Assembly (NCBI GenBank): GCA_964247055.1
Contig: OZ176053.1
Location: 11,346,001-11,410,000 of the forward strand
Reading direction: 5' to 3'
Origin: Paragordius varius
Taxonomy: Eukaryota > Nematomorpha
DNA: 64,000 bases
This document shows positions 38,619 to 52,013 of the stretch, in pieces (position 1 is the stretch's first letter; the number at the start of each line of letters is the position of its first letter). The notes beneath the pieces are model-generated. The model did no database searches and was not told the origin of the DNA. It saw only the letters and a program-made list of their open reading frames with translations. A program made the translations under genes and the position numbers.

Positions 38619-39278
38619 TTAATCAAAAGTGTTTGAGTTTGGCTTACTTATTATATTAGCATTAAAATACAAATAATTTCCATTCCATTTGTGTGACATC
38701 ATTTTGATGTAAATTACAATAATTTTAAATTATTTATATCTATTTTGTGTAACTTATTACATTATTTAAAATGTAATACCTTGACCAAATTATAATGATA
38801 TATTTTTAACTAAAAGCATTAATTAACACTTAAAACTAAAATGCCCGGTATTATTTTGGTCCCAGTACAATGAACGGTAATGTTACATGATCCTAATGTG
38901 TTGGGATGTACATATTGAAATTATTTTTATAGAGATTGTTACAGGCATTACATTTTAGCTAGATACACGAAGCTGCAGTGATGGCTTTCGAATTAAATTA
39001 TTTTGATACGTTTAGCAAGTATTGTTTATCATGTTTTATAGGGCATAAATGCAAAATATGCTAATACAATGAGAGAAGATTTCGGTCAAAAATATTTGGA
39101 ATTATATTAACAAAAAAAACATACAATTATGTAAATTTTGATTATAAACGATGAAACCCTTTTTGATTCTGAATAATCAATATTAATATTTAAATATTTG
39201 GGTTGAGATTTTACCGTTTAATAACGACCAGTTTGACTGCTTAAACGCAGTCATTCACGCTCACAACTAACATATTAC

Positions 39279-39326
<48 letters not shown>

Positions 39327-40047
39327 ATTTGCCAATAAAAATGGAATTAAAGTGTATAATGTTAGTTAAAATTGATAAATAGACTCTTTTTCCATTATTT
39401 CATTTGAAATAAACAGTGCTTCTAATTTTACTGGCCGCCACAGTCGGATTGTAAATGCAGTCCAGTCGAAGTCAAACCCAACCCTAATATATAATGTTTA
39501 ATGCGCTAAAAATATTTTTGAAATGTTTATTTATGTATAAGATGATTTATGTAAGATTATAATTTTAAAAATTCTATTCTTTTAAAATATATATTTAATA
39601 TATTTATATATGTGACTTATTAGGTCAGTTCAATTATAAAATGAACGAACCATTCCAGTATGTGCTTGCTCCTTGTCATAATATAAAATAAAAAATTCAA
39701 AATAATAATTTTTGACATATCTACTATATATATTTTACATTTATATAAAAAATTTTCTGAAGCGTTGACACTTGACATATACAGTTATAAAATACAAGTA
39801 TATAATTGATTTTCACAAGAGAATAGAATTGTAAAATTTAGTGTAGAAAGTATAATATCTAGGTCGTAGAATATATGAAAACATTGTAGTACCACTATAT
39901 TAGCTATCATTGCGATATGTTGGATATACGAGTTCAAAATAAAAATATAATTTATTTCACACCACAATTTTCATATAATTTTAAAAAAAATTAAATTCAT
40001 AGCTGTTAATACTTTAGGTATGGATATATATTTTTATCTTCATAATC
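38619..40047. other. no gene recognised; long (TA)n run
   Basis: A (TA)n microsatellite lies at 39287-39321. Otherwise AT-rich sequence without splice-bounded open frames. Confidence 0.5.
39287..39321. repeat. (TA)n microsatellite
   Basis: About 17 perfect TA units, one of the longest of several (TA)n tracts in the window. Others are at 3467-3491, 7935-7960, 32739-32770, 44938-44964, 46819-46852 and about 58089-58112. Confidence 0.9.
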
Positions 40048-40606
40048 TAAATGTTTACTTCTATTCAAATAGAGGTATCAAAATACCCCAGATAATATTT
40101 AAGGATATTTAAAAATTAGTGAAAAAAACGGTCCCAATATAAATTATGCTTCTATCCTTATATAAATTATATGAATAAGCCGAAATATTTAAATAAAATT
40201 TTTGAAGAAAACGTTCCATATCAAACTAGTTCGTCCCATTTATATTTAACTACATTTTTGCAAAATATCGTGTTTATTTAATTTTAAAGCTGAATTAAAG
40301 CTATTTTTATTTAAATCACATCAAATATTGATAGAAACAGAAAAAATGTTTTATTTTATATTATTATTTTGGTAATGCACACATGTCAAGTTGACTAAAT
40401 TTTAACTTTTGGGTTTTATTTTAATAATTAATATCAAATATTTTTGTATTAAATTTTTTTATATTTTGGTTCTTTAATGTATAAGTGCACACTTTTGCCA
40501 TGCATTCAATCCCTTCCATACTAAAGTATTTAATTTAAAGGAGGCTTGGAGTATCCGCCCTAATTTTAAAAGGACTGAAATGAATGTGTTGTATCCAAGT
40601 GTTAAT
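40048..40606 (-). repeat. E3 TIR element, copy 3 (inverted)
   Basis: Full length in reverse orientation, ending GTGTTGTATCCAAGTGTTAA, with the inner TGCACACATGTCAAGTTGAC and the ATACCCCAG block at the left end. Confidence 0.75.
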
Positions 40607-42725
40607 ATCTTCCTTGTGTTGAAAGAAAAAACCATACAACAACTACTGCATTTGAATGACACTTTTCTAACCGTTTTTTTAATAAACATTAGGGCGGATA
40701 TAAAAGCGTATTCCATTTATTATTGCTCATAAATATTTTTTATATTACTAAATTTTTATATTTAAGTTCTATTTTATGAAACTTTTTCTTTTTATAATTG
40801 GGAATGCAATGTATTCATCGGTGTTGGATTTAGTAATTGGTATAAAAATATTTGCTCAAATAGGCTATTGAAATATTTTCAAACAACCCATCCAAGTTGG
40901 ATGCTTTGATTCTGGTACTTTTAGAAATTCAGTATTAGCTGATTTTTAAATTGCGACCGTATGTTTGTAATGCGGATACTCATTAATTATAATCTGAAGA
41001 TGCTTTCTTATAATGTAACACTCACCTTAAATTGTTTAATCTGAATTCAGAACAAATCAAAAAACGATTAACCATATGTTTGCAAATTTTGCCCTGTATA
41101 CACCTAGGTAAGTAATATAGTCGTTGAGTTTTCCATCTCTATATCAGCAGATGCAAAATGATCGTCGTCTCACGAATACGTTAGTTACCTTGAAAATATA
41201 ATATAACATATTTCTTTACCAAATATTTTTATATTTGATAAAAAACGCTAAAGAAAATCATCTTGCGTTAGTATTTGATTGCAATAGACAACAAATTTTC
41301 TTGCCACTCAGGTTTTTTAGATTTTGATATTGTCAATTAATTCTTTATCAAAATTTTATAAAATTATTTTCTTGAAAACATACAACAGCTCATTTGTAAA
41401 ATATTAGAAAGAGTAATGAAACTCTATAAAATGCATACTAATGTATTTTACATCGATAGTTAATATTGAAGATAAGAAGCGACAAACCGGCGAAGCGAGA
41501 GCGTTTTTTAAATAACCTATTTTTGAAACTAAATAGATGTAAATAGCACATTTGTTTAGATGGCAATAAAGTCTAAAAAAATATAACTTATTGATTGAAA
41601 CATTTATTTATTGTTATGTCATTTAAAACATACATTTGTACTTTATCGTTTTTTATTAAATTACCATCTCATCAATATTAATTATTTTCTCCAAAAGCTA
41701 AAAAAAATTAAAAAATAATGATTAGAAATAAATTATAATGTTTGGTTTTTTTATGGCCATTATGAAATTTCACAGTTTTAACTATGCATTTTAGTATTAA
41801 CTAGGTAAAACAATTTTAATAAAGATTTTTATTAAAAAAAGCAAACCAAAAGCATTTTCAACATTTTTTTAATAATAAACTAATACCTAATAACTATAAT
41901 TGATTTTTAAATTAGTTAGTGTGTAAATTTTTTTGACCTATTTATGGGTTGAAAGTTTTGATCATACAAAGTCCAAAAACTTTTACATCAGATTGTAAAT
42001 GACTAACTACCATTCGAAAGATCGACTTCGCTATATATCATTTTAATTTTATTAATTTAATATTAAATCGGGGTCAAAAAAATTAATAAACACTTCTAAA
42101 AATTTCTAGGTAGTAGGCCTAATTTTTCTCAGATATATTATTTATATAATTTAATAAATAAATTTTAAATTTACAAAAATGGCACCTTAAAAAAGTCAAA
42201 ATTTATTGTCTAGTGTATACAATAAACACAGTGCGTAAAATCCGGTTGTAATATTCAAAAATATTTATATTTTGATAGTCATAAACATCAGGATTCTAGA
42301 GATCTTTTCTTTGTGGATACAAGTAATATTTCCAATGTTGTTGTAGTTTCTCCGTATTGAAATATCGCATAATTCTAAAAATACACTATTTGCTTTAGAA
42401 ACACAGAAGTGCCGGGGATTGCGATAAATATAAACTAGATTATGACAAAAAATAAGTTAGTTTCACAAAAATGCATCCTTTGCAATAAAATTTAAATTTT
42501 AAATAAATTTTGGTAAATCGCATTTCTGATATATTGTTAATCGAAATTCTTAAAACTTTAATATAATTATATTAAAACCGAAATCTATAAGCAAACAATT
42601 CTAGATGTTGATAAAATCTTCAGCAGCATTGAATATCCAATTATATAGAAAATATAATTTTCCATTTTACTTCTAACCATAGCAACGCTTCAACATATGC
42701 ATTTTTAAAAATAATCTATTAATAT
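40607..42725. other. no gene recognised; degraded R1 piece at the end
   Basis: About 42280-42720 resembles a worn R1 left half (CATCAGGATT, GGGGATTGCGATAAA, ATCTTCAGCAGCATTGAAT). The rest is AT-rich, including a stretch similar to 45.0-45.7 kb (ATGACTAACTACCATT, AAATGCATACTAAT), which suggests another old dispersed repeat. Confidence 0.45.
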
Positions 42726-42727
42726 AC

Positions 42728-43881
42728 AGTAAATGTTAATTTTTAATATCAAGAATTTTTTTTTAATCCATGTGGCATTTTTTTATCCTTTTAAAAGTTG
42801 TTTTACAAGCATATAAAAAATAACACTTACATATATATTTAAATGTACTTACATGTCCCTTTTCTGTACACATATATGAGAGATATATTAACATTGCAAT
42901 ATGTTCCCCTTTTCGCTACATATCTCATTATAGAAATGGTATTGCATATGTGTTGTGCCTACTTCATTAAATAATTTTTTAGGTTTATATATAATTTTTT
43001 TTATAAAAAATTAAGTTTTTAATAATTAATTAAAAAATATTTCAGAAAAGACTATAAAAAAATATATTTGAAACATATAAATCGCTTAGTGCGTAATAAA
43101 ACTTGTATTATACAAATTTAAATATTAATTTGATTTTGCTGACTTTTTTTGAAAACACTATATCACCTAAAATTAAAACTGAGAAATGTCACGAAAAATG
43201 GTAAAATAATACCATTTATAATTAAATATTTTACAAGTGGTAATTTATTTAAGCAAATATTTTTGACAATTTTTTTGGTGTGCTCATAATACTTAAGAAA
43301 ATGAATGTGCTGAATATTTTCAAGAATTTGAGTTAAATTTTCAATCAAATCTTCCACATTGAAATGGCATCTTTCCTGACTTTTTTTGATCTCTGAAGTC
43401 TGGGTTATTAATGTGCCATAGTTTGAATCTAATGTTGATGGCAAACTTTATTTATAATATCTTCTTCACAAAAACTATACATTTATTCTAAATTTCTTTT
43501 TGACAAAATAATAAAAACTTAATATTTTTTATAAAAAAAATATATAAACTTATTTAAAAATCAAAGTATGCACAACACATAACATACTGATTAATACCTA
43601 ATTTTATAAAAAATGTTATATCAAACCTAAATATTTATCAAAGTAGGCAAAACACATATGCGATTTACCATTTCTCAAATAATAAATGTAGCGAGAAGAG
43701 GAACATATTGCAATGTTAATGTATCTCTCATATATGTGTACCGAAAAGGGACATGTAAGTACATTTAAATATATATGTCAGTGTTATTTTTTATATGCTT
43801 GTAAAACAACTTTTAAAAGGATAAAAAATGCCACATGGATTAAAAAAAAAATTCTTGATATTAAAAATTAACATTTACTGT
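42728..43881. mobile_element. F2 long-TIR element, Tc1/mariner-style ends
   Basis: About 1.15 kb with inverted arms of roughly 300 bp each. It begins CAGTAAATGTTAATT and ends AATTAACATTTACTG, with TA on each side as a Tc1/mariner TA duplication would leave. The arms agree closely (for example ACATTGCAATATGTTCC at left against its complement at about 43705), so it is fairly young. The unique middle is only about 550 bp and holds a 93-codon minus-strand frame (43163-43444) with no transposase motif. This is a non-autonomous fold-back derivative. Confidence 0.8.
43163..43444 (-). CDS. unrecognised 93-codon frame inside the F2 element
   Basis: ATG to stop in the unique middle of F2. The first two thirds are hydrophilic and helix-prone (ERCHFNVEDLIENLTQILEN), the last third hydrophobic (IINGIILPFFVTFL). 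I know no family for it. It might be host sequence captured between two TIRs, or chance in AT-rich DNA. Confidence 0.2.
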   Translation of the reverse strand: MPSTLDSNYGTLITQTSEIKKSQERCHFNVEDLIENLTQILENIQHIHFLKYYEHTKKIVKNICLNKLPLVKYLIINGIILPFFVTFLSFNFR

Positions 43882-44009
43882 ATATATATATATTAGCATA
43901 TGTAACAAATAAAATCTCTCCACTAGGTTAAAATATTTGAGAGACACTAGTTTTTTAATTTATATAATTATTGTTTTCTGAATATATTTAATTTAGCATT
44001 ATGTGTGCT

Positions 44010-44858
44010 ATTGCGGTTTTTAAAAGCAGAGGAAATACCACAATGGACATTATATGATTCGTTACCTTCAAAAGGAAAAGAACCATGCAATTAACATTTT
44101 TATAGCAAAATATAATATAAGGATGTATATTTGTGTATTGTAAATAGCATGGGCAAACTTGCATGTCCCCGAGGCATTACAAAAGATTGTATGTGTTCAA
44201 AGACTGACTCTCCTCAAATTTTTTCAACTCTTTAATGGATCATTTATTTAAATTTAGAAAATTGATAAGATTTTTCCTGTGCCGAATCGCTGGAAGTTTT
44301 TATATTTAAACAACAGATATGCACAATCCCGTATAGCAAAAGATATAACCCAAAAGCGCTTCAGATATGTATGGTCTTCCAAAATTCCAAACCCTTTTAA
44401 TTGTTACTTAATCATAATATTATTTAAATTAAAGCACATAAACGCTATTATTATATTGAGCTATAAATTTCTTTTGCCATACTCTAACGGTTAACATGGG
44501 TATGAGTTGCTCGAAATTTTAGCCATTAATTTTTGTGTTAAAACCCGCTATTTTGGTTTTAAGGATAAACAACAATTTACTGCCTGCAAATACTTGTGTG
44601 TCTTTGTTTGTTTTATTAGTAATTCCTGAGTATCAGATTTTCCTAAAAACACGAAAAAGGCACCAACTAAGCGGAGCGTTTCTCGATAAGCATAAGATTG
44701 CCATTTATGATATGCTTCCACCTCTGAATGGGGATACTTATAGGGAGTATAATGTTTTTTGTAATTATTGTGCAAAACATAAACACTGTGTCCACAAAAA
44801 AATACCTAATGAAATACAGAATGCATTCTATGTATCACACTATAGTTGGGTAAAATAA
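44010..44858 (+). pseudogene. patch of short open frames, unrecognised, possibly decayed gene
   Basis: Several adjacent plus-strand pieces look protein-like but are in different frames: FLKAEEIPQWTLYDSLPSKG (about 44015-44090), then GKLACPRGITKDCMCSK (44155-44200). VPNRWKFLYLNNRYAQSRIA lies at 44280-44340, and a 107-codon frame (44535-44858) with CNYCAKHKHCVHK (CxxC plus CxH-like spacing) and a WVK end. I cannot join them with good splice sites or assign a family; it could be a decayed transposase or host gene. Confidence 0.25.
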
Positions 44859-45895
44859 GATATAAATTGTTTATTTAACATTTTTTTTATACACCACTGG
44901 ATTGCCAATCTAATTAAAACGTAAAGCCATTATAAAATGTATATATATATATATATATATATATCCGATAACACTAGAAAAATCGGTTATTTGCATTTTC
45001 TAATATTTACTATCATTTTAACAAAAAATCTAAAATATTTCGCCTAAGAATTTTGTATAAATCGATTTTTTAATTATGCGCCTTCTTTATCAAAATTTTA
45101 ATAAAAATATTTTTATTTGAAAATCCAACAAATGCCCATTTGTAGTAATGAAAACTCTATAAAATGCATGCTAATATGTTTTACATCGATTTAATATTGG
45201 ACATAGAAAGCGATGCGTTTTTCTCAATTAATATACTTTTAAAACTAATGGATGAAAATAGTTTAAACTTTGTCTAGATGGCAATGAATATCCAAAAACG
45301 ATAACTCAATTAAGTTTTTTTGATTAAAACACTTATTTATTGCATTTATATTATTCAAACAGCCATTTTTAAGTTTATCGTTATTTAAAAAATTACCATC
45401 TGATCATATTAATTTATTTTCTATAGGAGGCTTATAATTTTAAAAATTTTAAAAAAATAAAAACAAAGGTTAAGGTATTGATCTTATTAACGACTAGGTA
45501 AATTGATGATATTATAAAAGCAAACCAAAAGATTTTTAAAGATTTTTTTTTAATTTTTATACTAATGTAACCTTAGTATTTGTGAACTTATTTAAAGGTT
45601 GAAAATTATTAACTTATTTATGAAAATTATTACCATATAAACTCAAACATCAGATTAATTTTAAATGACTAACTACCATTAGAAAGATATAGTTTTTCGC
45701 GCTCTTTCAAATGATATAATACACGTGTCTATATCTTAAATTATTAATTTTGAAAATTTAGGTTTTATATAGAATTGGGGCATTAAATATAAACCCTAAT
45801 AAATTATACTTAGGTGTTGAACCAATTTTTGTCCATATATACTATTAATTTAAATTTACAAGCAGTTAAAATGAGTCAAACTTTGTGGTCTAGTG

Positions 45896-46817
45896 TAATG
45901 CATCAAGATTATCATGGTGCTTGGGTTTTTGCTCTCAAGAGTGATTTAAAGTTATTTGCACTTTTGTAATAACTATTACATGCGAAAAAATAGCAAAGTT
46001 TGCGTACTTTAATTAAAATTTGAAAATTAAATGCTTAATTCCAAAAATATCACTGCATATATCGTAATATTATAAGATGCACTAAATTCTAACAATTAAA
46101 TAATTTTTTTCGGAAAAAATGCATTTTTGCTTAAAAATTTAATTTATAGCAATTTTAGCGTACTTTATACTGTTTCGAAGCATGATGGAAACGGAATAAA
46201 AACGTCTTAAAATAAAATAATACTTTAATAATTAGATGATGTTGAAAATTTTTATCGTTTCAGAGTTTTGATTTAACTATTCGTTCATCTTTGAATTTAT
46301 GTTATTTATAGAATGATCTCTTGAAAAACCCAGATTAAATAAACTAAAGTAAAGGAAATATTCAGCATCATCGAAATATATAAAAAAATGGTTTAAGGGC
46401 ACGTTATTCCGTTTCCATCATGCCATAATATGAAGTACGCTTACAAAATTTTGCTATAAATTAAATTATTAAGTAAAATATGCATTTTTTAGAAAAAACC
46501 TTTTTTGACGTTAATTAGCATATGCTTATGTTTGTCTTATGATCTCGGCATTTTTGCGTTTTCATTTTAGGTCAAGTAACCCATTTTAGAAGGGCAAAAA
46601 AATTCAAAATTTTAAGGTCAACATCTAAAATTTAAAAATATTGCTTTTTATTTGTAGTTATAGTGATTTTTTTGGAATGAAGCATTTAGCTTTCACCAAA
46701 ACTTACTTAACATAATATTTCGATGTCAGAATATGGGAATACCACAAAAGTGTAATTAACTTTCAATCACTCGTAAGCTCCAAAACCAAAATATGATCCT
46801 GATACAATTATCTATCA

Positions 46818-46830
<13 letters not shown>
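45896..46830 (+). repeat. R1 palindromic element, full copy f
   Basis: The most complete R1. Left end ATCAAGATTATCATGGTGCT and right end ATATGATCCTGATA with inverted arms of 300 bp or more. Arm landmarks include CTCAAGAGTGATTTAAAGTT mirrored by AACTTTCAATCACTCGTAAG, and GCATGATGGAAACGG mirrored by CCGTTTCCATCATGCC. No coding capacity. It is followed by (TA)n at 46819-46852, as are the other right ends. Confidence 0.8.
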
Positions 46831-46857
<27 letters not shown>

Positions 46858-47086
46858 CATCATGATTTTTTAACTTCTTATTTTCACGCAAAATCAAAAG
46901 CAGCAAAATATGGCCAGGTTAATGTACAAACTATTTTTTACAATTTTTTATGTAGGTTTTCCTTAATCATTATTTTAAGATCTGCATAAAACGTAATGAC
47001 ACAATACATTAATTTGGAAATAAAAATTCTATTCATGTTTAACAATGGTATTAGTGATGGCATTTCGTTGATATAATCTGTTATGT

Positions 47087-50014
47087 TCACCCAGTTTTCT
47101 TGAGTGGATGATTGCAGTATTGTAAATTAAGGATATATTCTTTTGCGGGTTCATTTACTATTGCTTGAACCTCAGATACATCTTTTATTTTGGAATTGAG
47201 TAGGCCTGCAAACATTACAGCGGGTCGAGTTTGAAATCCCTGCCCTAAAATAAAAATTTAATATTTTCATTTGCCAAAATACAAGCTTCTTGCGTATTAT
47301 CTGATACAATTTAAAGTTTAGCATCCAAGGTTAGGGATGACCGGTTGCGAATGTTTTAGTGACCGAGAATGAAACCGCTTAAAAAATCACCAGACAAAAA
47401 CTTTTTGGAAATGATTACATATAAAATATAAAAGGCTTATATTTAATTAAGAATAAATACCAATATTTATTGATACATTAGCAGTATCAAACGAATTTGA
47501 TGGTAACATTATATTTATTATACCATATAACACCCTTTTTATATTAATGATTGGTTATACCATTAGGAAATCTTATAGGTGGTCTAGGCCTAACTGAAAC
47601 CATAATTTATAAATCCCCTGGATAGATTAATATATATCACAAGAATTAAAATGGTAAAAATTATGAAAATTAATCATAATATATTTTACAAATTATATAT
47701 GTGTTGAGTGCTAAAAACTATCAAAGCTCAATGTTGACTGCAATTCAAAGAAAAAATAATTTTCTTCTTGAGGCTTTACAAGTTTACCACATTTCATTTT
47801 ATCCGTATCGTTGTTAACGATTTAAAAAATTTGTTAGAACTACTTACACATGAGAAAATATATATTATGTATTAAATTTTTTATACATTATAATAAATTA
47901 TTGAGTTTCATAAAGGTTTTATATTTATATTACTATCAATTTGAATTGGTAATCGTAGATTGTCAGCTAATGGGATAGGAGTTACAAGGGAGTTTTGATT
48001 CACAAACGTGAATATGATCGGGTTGGCATCCATTCGACCATACCGATCCAACATCCGTTGGGCAAGGTGAAGACCACGGTCTCTCCTAGTTTTTCCACCT
48101 ATAACAAAATAATGGGTAAAGTGAATAATATATCCCTTGTTTCTGAACTAATAAAAAATTTTAAAACAAAAAATCCAATTTCGAGTGAATTAAAGGATAA
48201 AACAACATATATTGATTATGCTAAAGAAGCCTTTTTTAAGAAAGTAAACCTATTACACCATACCTATGAAAAGGACGAGTTAAGTTTAATAATACAGGGT
48301 TTTTACTCATAACATGTACTTCGTAAATTTGTTCTGAATTGGTTTATATTTTTTTTAAAGTTACTCGAACCAACAATATTAAAAAATGGTTTAGTGATTA
48401 GAACATGGGAAACATATTAATATGTCACACCCTAGGTAAACGGATAAATTATGATGATAACAAAGACTTTAGGCAAAATAAATTAAGAAACTCAAAAATC
48501 AGCAAAGGATATTATTAACAATAAGCGAGTTGTTTTGACGCCATTTATAATCCGGTGTTTTTGAAATAAATTCAATAATGCTTCCTTTTTCCTAAATAAC
48601 ATAACATGGAAATAATGTAGAAATCGATAATTTAATATTTTGGATAGTAACCATAGATCAAAAACTATGGTCTATATTTTAATCGTGATGAAACATCAAA
48701 CTTAACCGATAAGGGTAGGTATTACAATTATTAGTGGGCTAATAAACGGGTTTGGAATCTTTTTAAATTTACCTCAGTTATTTTCATTTTATATTATCTC
48801 TGGTTTATAGATTGGGTAATTGCCATTTCTGAATAAAAATTAATTCCCTAAATTAATGATTACGCTCAGAAAGTTTTTTACCGATCGGTTTGTGTCGCCG
48901 AAATTTGGAATAAATAATTTTTGTATTATCGCCACGATATAAATCTAAGCGTATAACTGATCGATTCCCATAAACGCCCATACCAACATGAGTTCCATCC
49001 AATCCAATTTTGTATATGGCATTAATTGCTTTAATCAATGTCTTATGCATATAAAATATAGGCAAAATTATTTTTGATTATATTAGTATGTAAAATGGGC
49101 TAAGTTTATTAGAAAAAGAGAGGGGTTTTATAATTTTCCATTTTTGAACAAATAAATTAATCTCAAAGTCTATTAAATGTTTTGTTCTAAATTCAGAAGA
49201 TATTGGGCTAATTTATTAAATTATTCAATCATTAACAACTTTATTTATGCACTGCACTCGATACTTTTTACATAAAAAAATAATTTAATAGGCTGTTGTT
49301 TTAATAAATATTATTGTGTACAAATAATTTTGCTACATGACAACAGTTTAGTTTTCTATTTTCTGTTTATTTAGTTTTTACCGTCACGGAATTTAGAAGT
49401 ATATATATAAAACATCAGATTCTTAAATAACCATACTATATTACAAAAGGATTATAATTGTTAATCAATAATCTATTTAATAATTTTTCCAATAAAAAAT
49501 TTTATATGCATGAATAAAGAAGCTCTGGTCGCCATTTTATAAGGTGCAAAACCTAGTTTACATTCACTAATAAAAAATGTATGTTTCTGAATGCTTTTAA
49601 AATAAAATGTGTAAACTATATATACCTTAGCAAATGCCAATTGACAGTTGTAAAGTGAATTGGTAACTCCGTGAGATGCATCAAACAGCAAAATTATGTC
49701 AAAGATCGGAGAATGCAAAGTTGAACGACCTGGCATAATAAAATTTTGTCTTTTTAAAGGATTCATTCCTAAATTGGCTGGTGTTGTGATGTTATCCTCC
49801 ATTCTTATTTGTGATATTAATTCTTTCAAATATAATGATTTTTGCGTGTTAAAATTATCAGTATTATTTAACTCTTTATTGACATTTATTTTAGGATTAG
49901 TTTTTGCTTGCTTGGATATAGGAGAACCAGCTGTGGTAGGTGGAAAAAGCACAATTAATTTTTGTGTCAATTTGTCTACTTGCTTTTTGTGATATATCGA
50001 TCGCATGATTGAGG
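47087..50014 (-). CDS. von Willebrand factor A domain protein
   Basis: Four minus-strand exons in phase: 50014-49626, 49041-48882, 48098-47934, 47244-47087. From ATG at 50006 they give about 287 residues. One vWA domain is split over exons 1-4: PIFDIILLFDASHGVTNS (first strand and MIDAS loop), GLDGTHVGMGVYGNRSVIRL, GGKTRRDRGLHLAQRMLD, NPIIFTFVNQNS, then GFQTRPAVMFAGLL and VSEVQAIVNEPAKEYILNL as the last strand and helix. The metal site is degenerate: DASHG where DxSxS is usual, and VNQ where TDG is usual, though the GGKT Thr remains. The N-terminal 100 residues are polar with no signal peptide, so either upstream exons supply one or the protein is intracellular. Partner and role are unknown; vWA domains mediate protein contacts. 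The 5' end and a possible donor just before the stop (GG|GTGAAC) are uncertain. Confidence 0.85.
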
Positions 50015-51764
50015 CTGCAAATAAAATTTTTTATTACATTTAACAACAAACTTACTTTTGACAAATGTAAAATGTTAACGTCTATACTATCTATAATAAT
50101 TTATTTAATTTTTAAAACGAAATTATAATGGTGCCAAAAGAAATGTTATGCTTTCTTAAAAACGGCTTAATCTATATTTACTTAATTATAAATGATAATT
50201 AGAGATTAGAATAATGACTATAAACCTATTTGTCATTAATTCTGCAAATGTAATTTTAACAAATTTCTACAAATGGATAAATTGATAACAAAGAATTATT
50301 TTACGAGTGTTGGGTCGGTTAAAAAAAATCAAAAATAATAAAATAATAAGAAATTGGACCCTACTAAACTATCAGCCTATTTGAACCCGTTTAGAGTACG
50401 ACAAGTCTAAATTTTTATTACATGCTGTTTAAATTTTAAATGTTTTAGCTATTTATTGACATTTTACAAAAAAAATTCTACCTGTATAAAAAAGTTAACC
50501 AAAATTATAAGTCTGCGAACCCAAAAATGGCAGGGGAACTGTAATATGAAAATCGCAATTTAATAGAATAAATAAAATTGATGCAAGGTTAAATCAGATA
50601 CATGTTAATAAGATAGAAAAAAAACCACCATATATGGTTTGATAAATATCTTAAAATAAAATAATTGAAGCATATACAAAAATGTTACCATATTCTGGGA
50701 TATTTTGGGCAAAAAGCGTAATAAAGTATCCAAGCAGAATAAAGTAAAATAAAAAGGTAGAATTTTTTTCCTTCATAGTCTTTGCAATGTGAATTAATTC
50801 ATGCCAATTTGTTTAAACATGGTTGGTTGGTTGGTTGGTAAAAATGCGGTATATTAAATCATAAATTATATAGAATTTAACGAATGTGTATAAAAATTTT
50901 GGATTATATTATGGCTTTAATATTCTTTAACATTTATTTGTCAAATTGCTGGCCATTAAAATGCGCGTATAGGTGAAAGTTAAATAGATGCCTACAAATT
51001 TTAATTAGTTTAACAAGGTTTTTATTAAATATAAATTAAAATTTACTCTTTTTTCCGTGTTCATATATATATGGAATATGGAAAAAATTAAAGAAATATC
51101 GTCGCATTTAATTGTGTAAATTATGTTAGATAACATATTCCCTACATATAGTTGTCCACATAATAACTGTCCTTGGCACATATGAGACAAAAATGTATAT
51201 TTTGTACAAAAAAAGTTTATTATTGATCACATATAGTTATCATATTTTGTGCTAAAACATAAAAAAAATAACCAAGAAAGTCAAATTTAAAAAAATCTAT
51301 AAAATTGTCTTTTGTTACACGCTTGCTTTATTGGTAATTCACAGAGAAGAAATATAATATTTTTTTGAAGCCAAAGATGAATATTGATTAGATTCGTAAT
51401 AGGATGTCATAAAAAATTAATGCCTTCGTCCTTTATGGCTAAAAGATTTGATAGTATAAATAAAATATAAAAGGTAAACCATTAAAACCTAACCTAAATG
51501 TATAATGCTAAGATAAAATTATGTAATAAGGACCCATTTTTATGAATAAAAAATTATTTTTGGGGTTGAATGCCAGCGTATTTATGTGACTTTATCCTTT
51601 TTTGAATAATATTCCATATTTTTTATCATTTTTGGCTCATCAGGAAAAAATAAAATTCGTTTATTTCGATTCTAACTGTAAAAAACTTGCAGAAAAACAG
51701 GACAGACTATACGGTCTCAATTAGTACCTAATTGATTGAAGATTTGACAAAACTTACATAATAT
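50015..51764. other. no gene recognised
   Basis: Upstream flank of the vWA gene. Its 5' exon or UTR may lie here, since the acceptor at 50015 implies an upstream exon, but I could not find it. A GGTT tetranucleotide run is at about 50820. Confidence 0.45.
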
Positions 51765-52013
51765 ACGATTTACAGTTCAAATTCACCCTTATGGGTTTTC
51801 GAACTAATATAACTCATTATTAATGTGAAATATATTTTTATGGCATACTTTATTATTTTTCAGTATTATTTTAATTTAAAACAAAATTTTATTTTTTAAA
51901 AATATATAAAAATATAGGTAATTTTTAATCATAAAAAACATACAATTTATTTGAGGGTGAATGAATTGTTTCAGGGTATATTTGAAATGTTCAAGGGTGT
52001 GAATTGTAAATGG
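51765..52013 (+). repeat. M1 miniature TIR element, copy 4
   Basis: Left end TACGATTTACAGTTCAAATT and right end GTGAATTGTAAATGGTA, with M1 inner sequence (GTTTTCGAACTAATATAACT). It is slightly shortened relative to the copies at 55.9 and 57.6 kb. Confidence 0.8.

Noticed and set aside
48113-48312. Plus-strand frame overlapping the vWA exon antisense, faintly Gag-like
   Set aside because: Half of it is the reverse complement of a real vWA exon and the resemblance is too weak to name an element.
51005-51190. Minus-strand frame with MSHMCQGQLLCGQLYVGN
   Set aside because: Considered as an upstream vWA exon, but no phase-matched donor or acceptor and no similarity.
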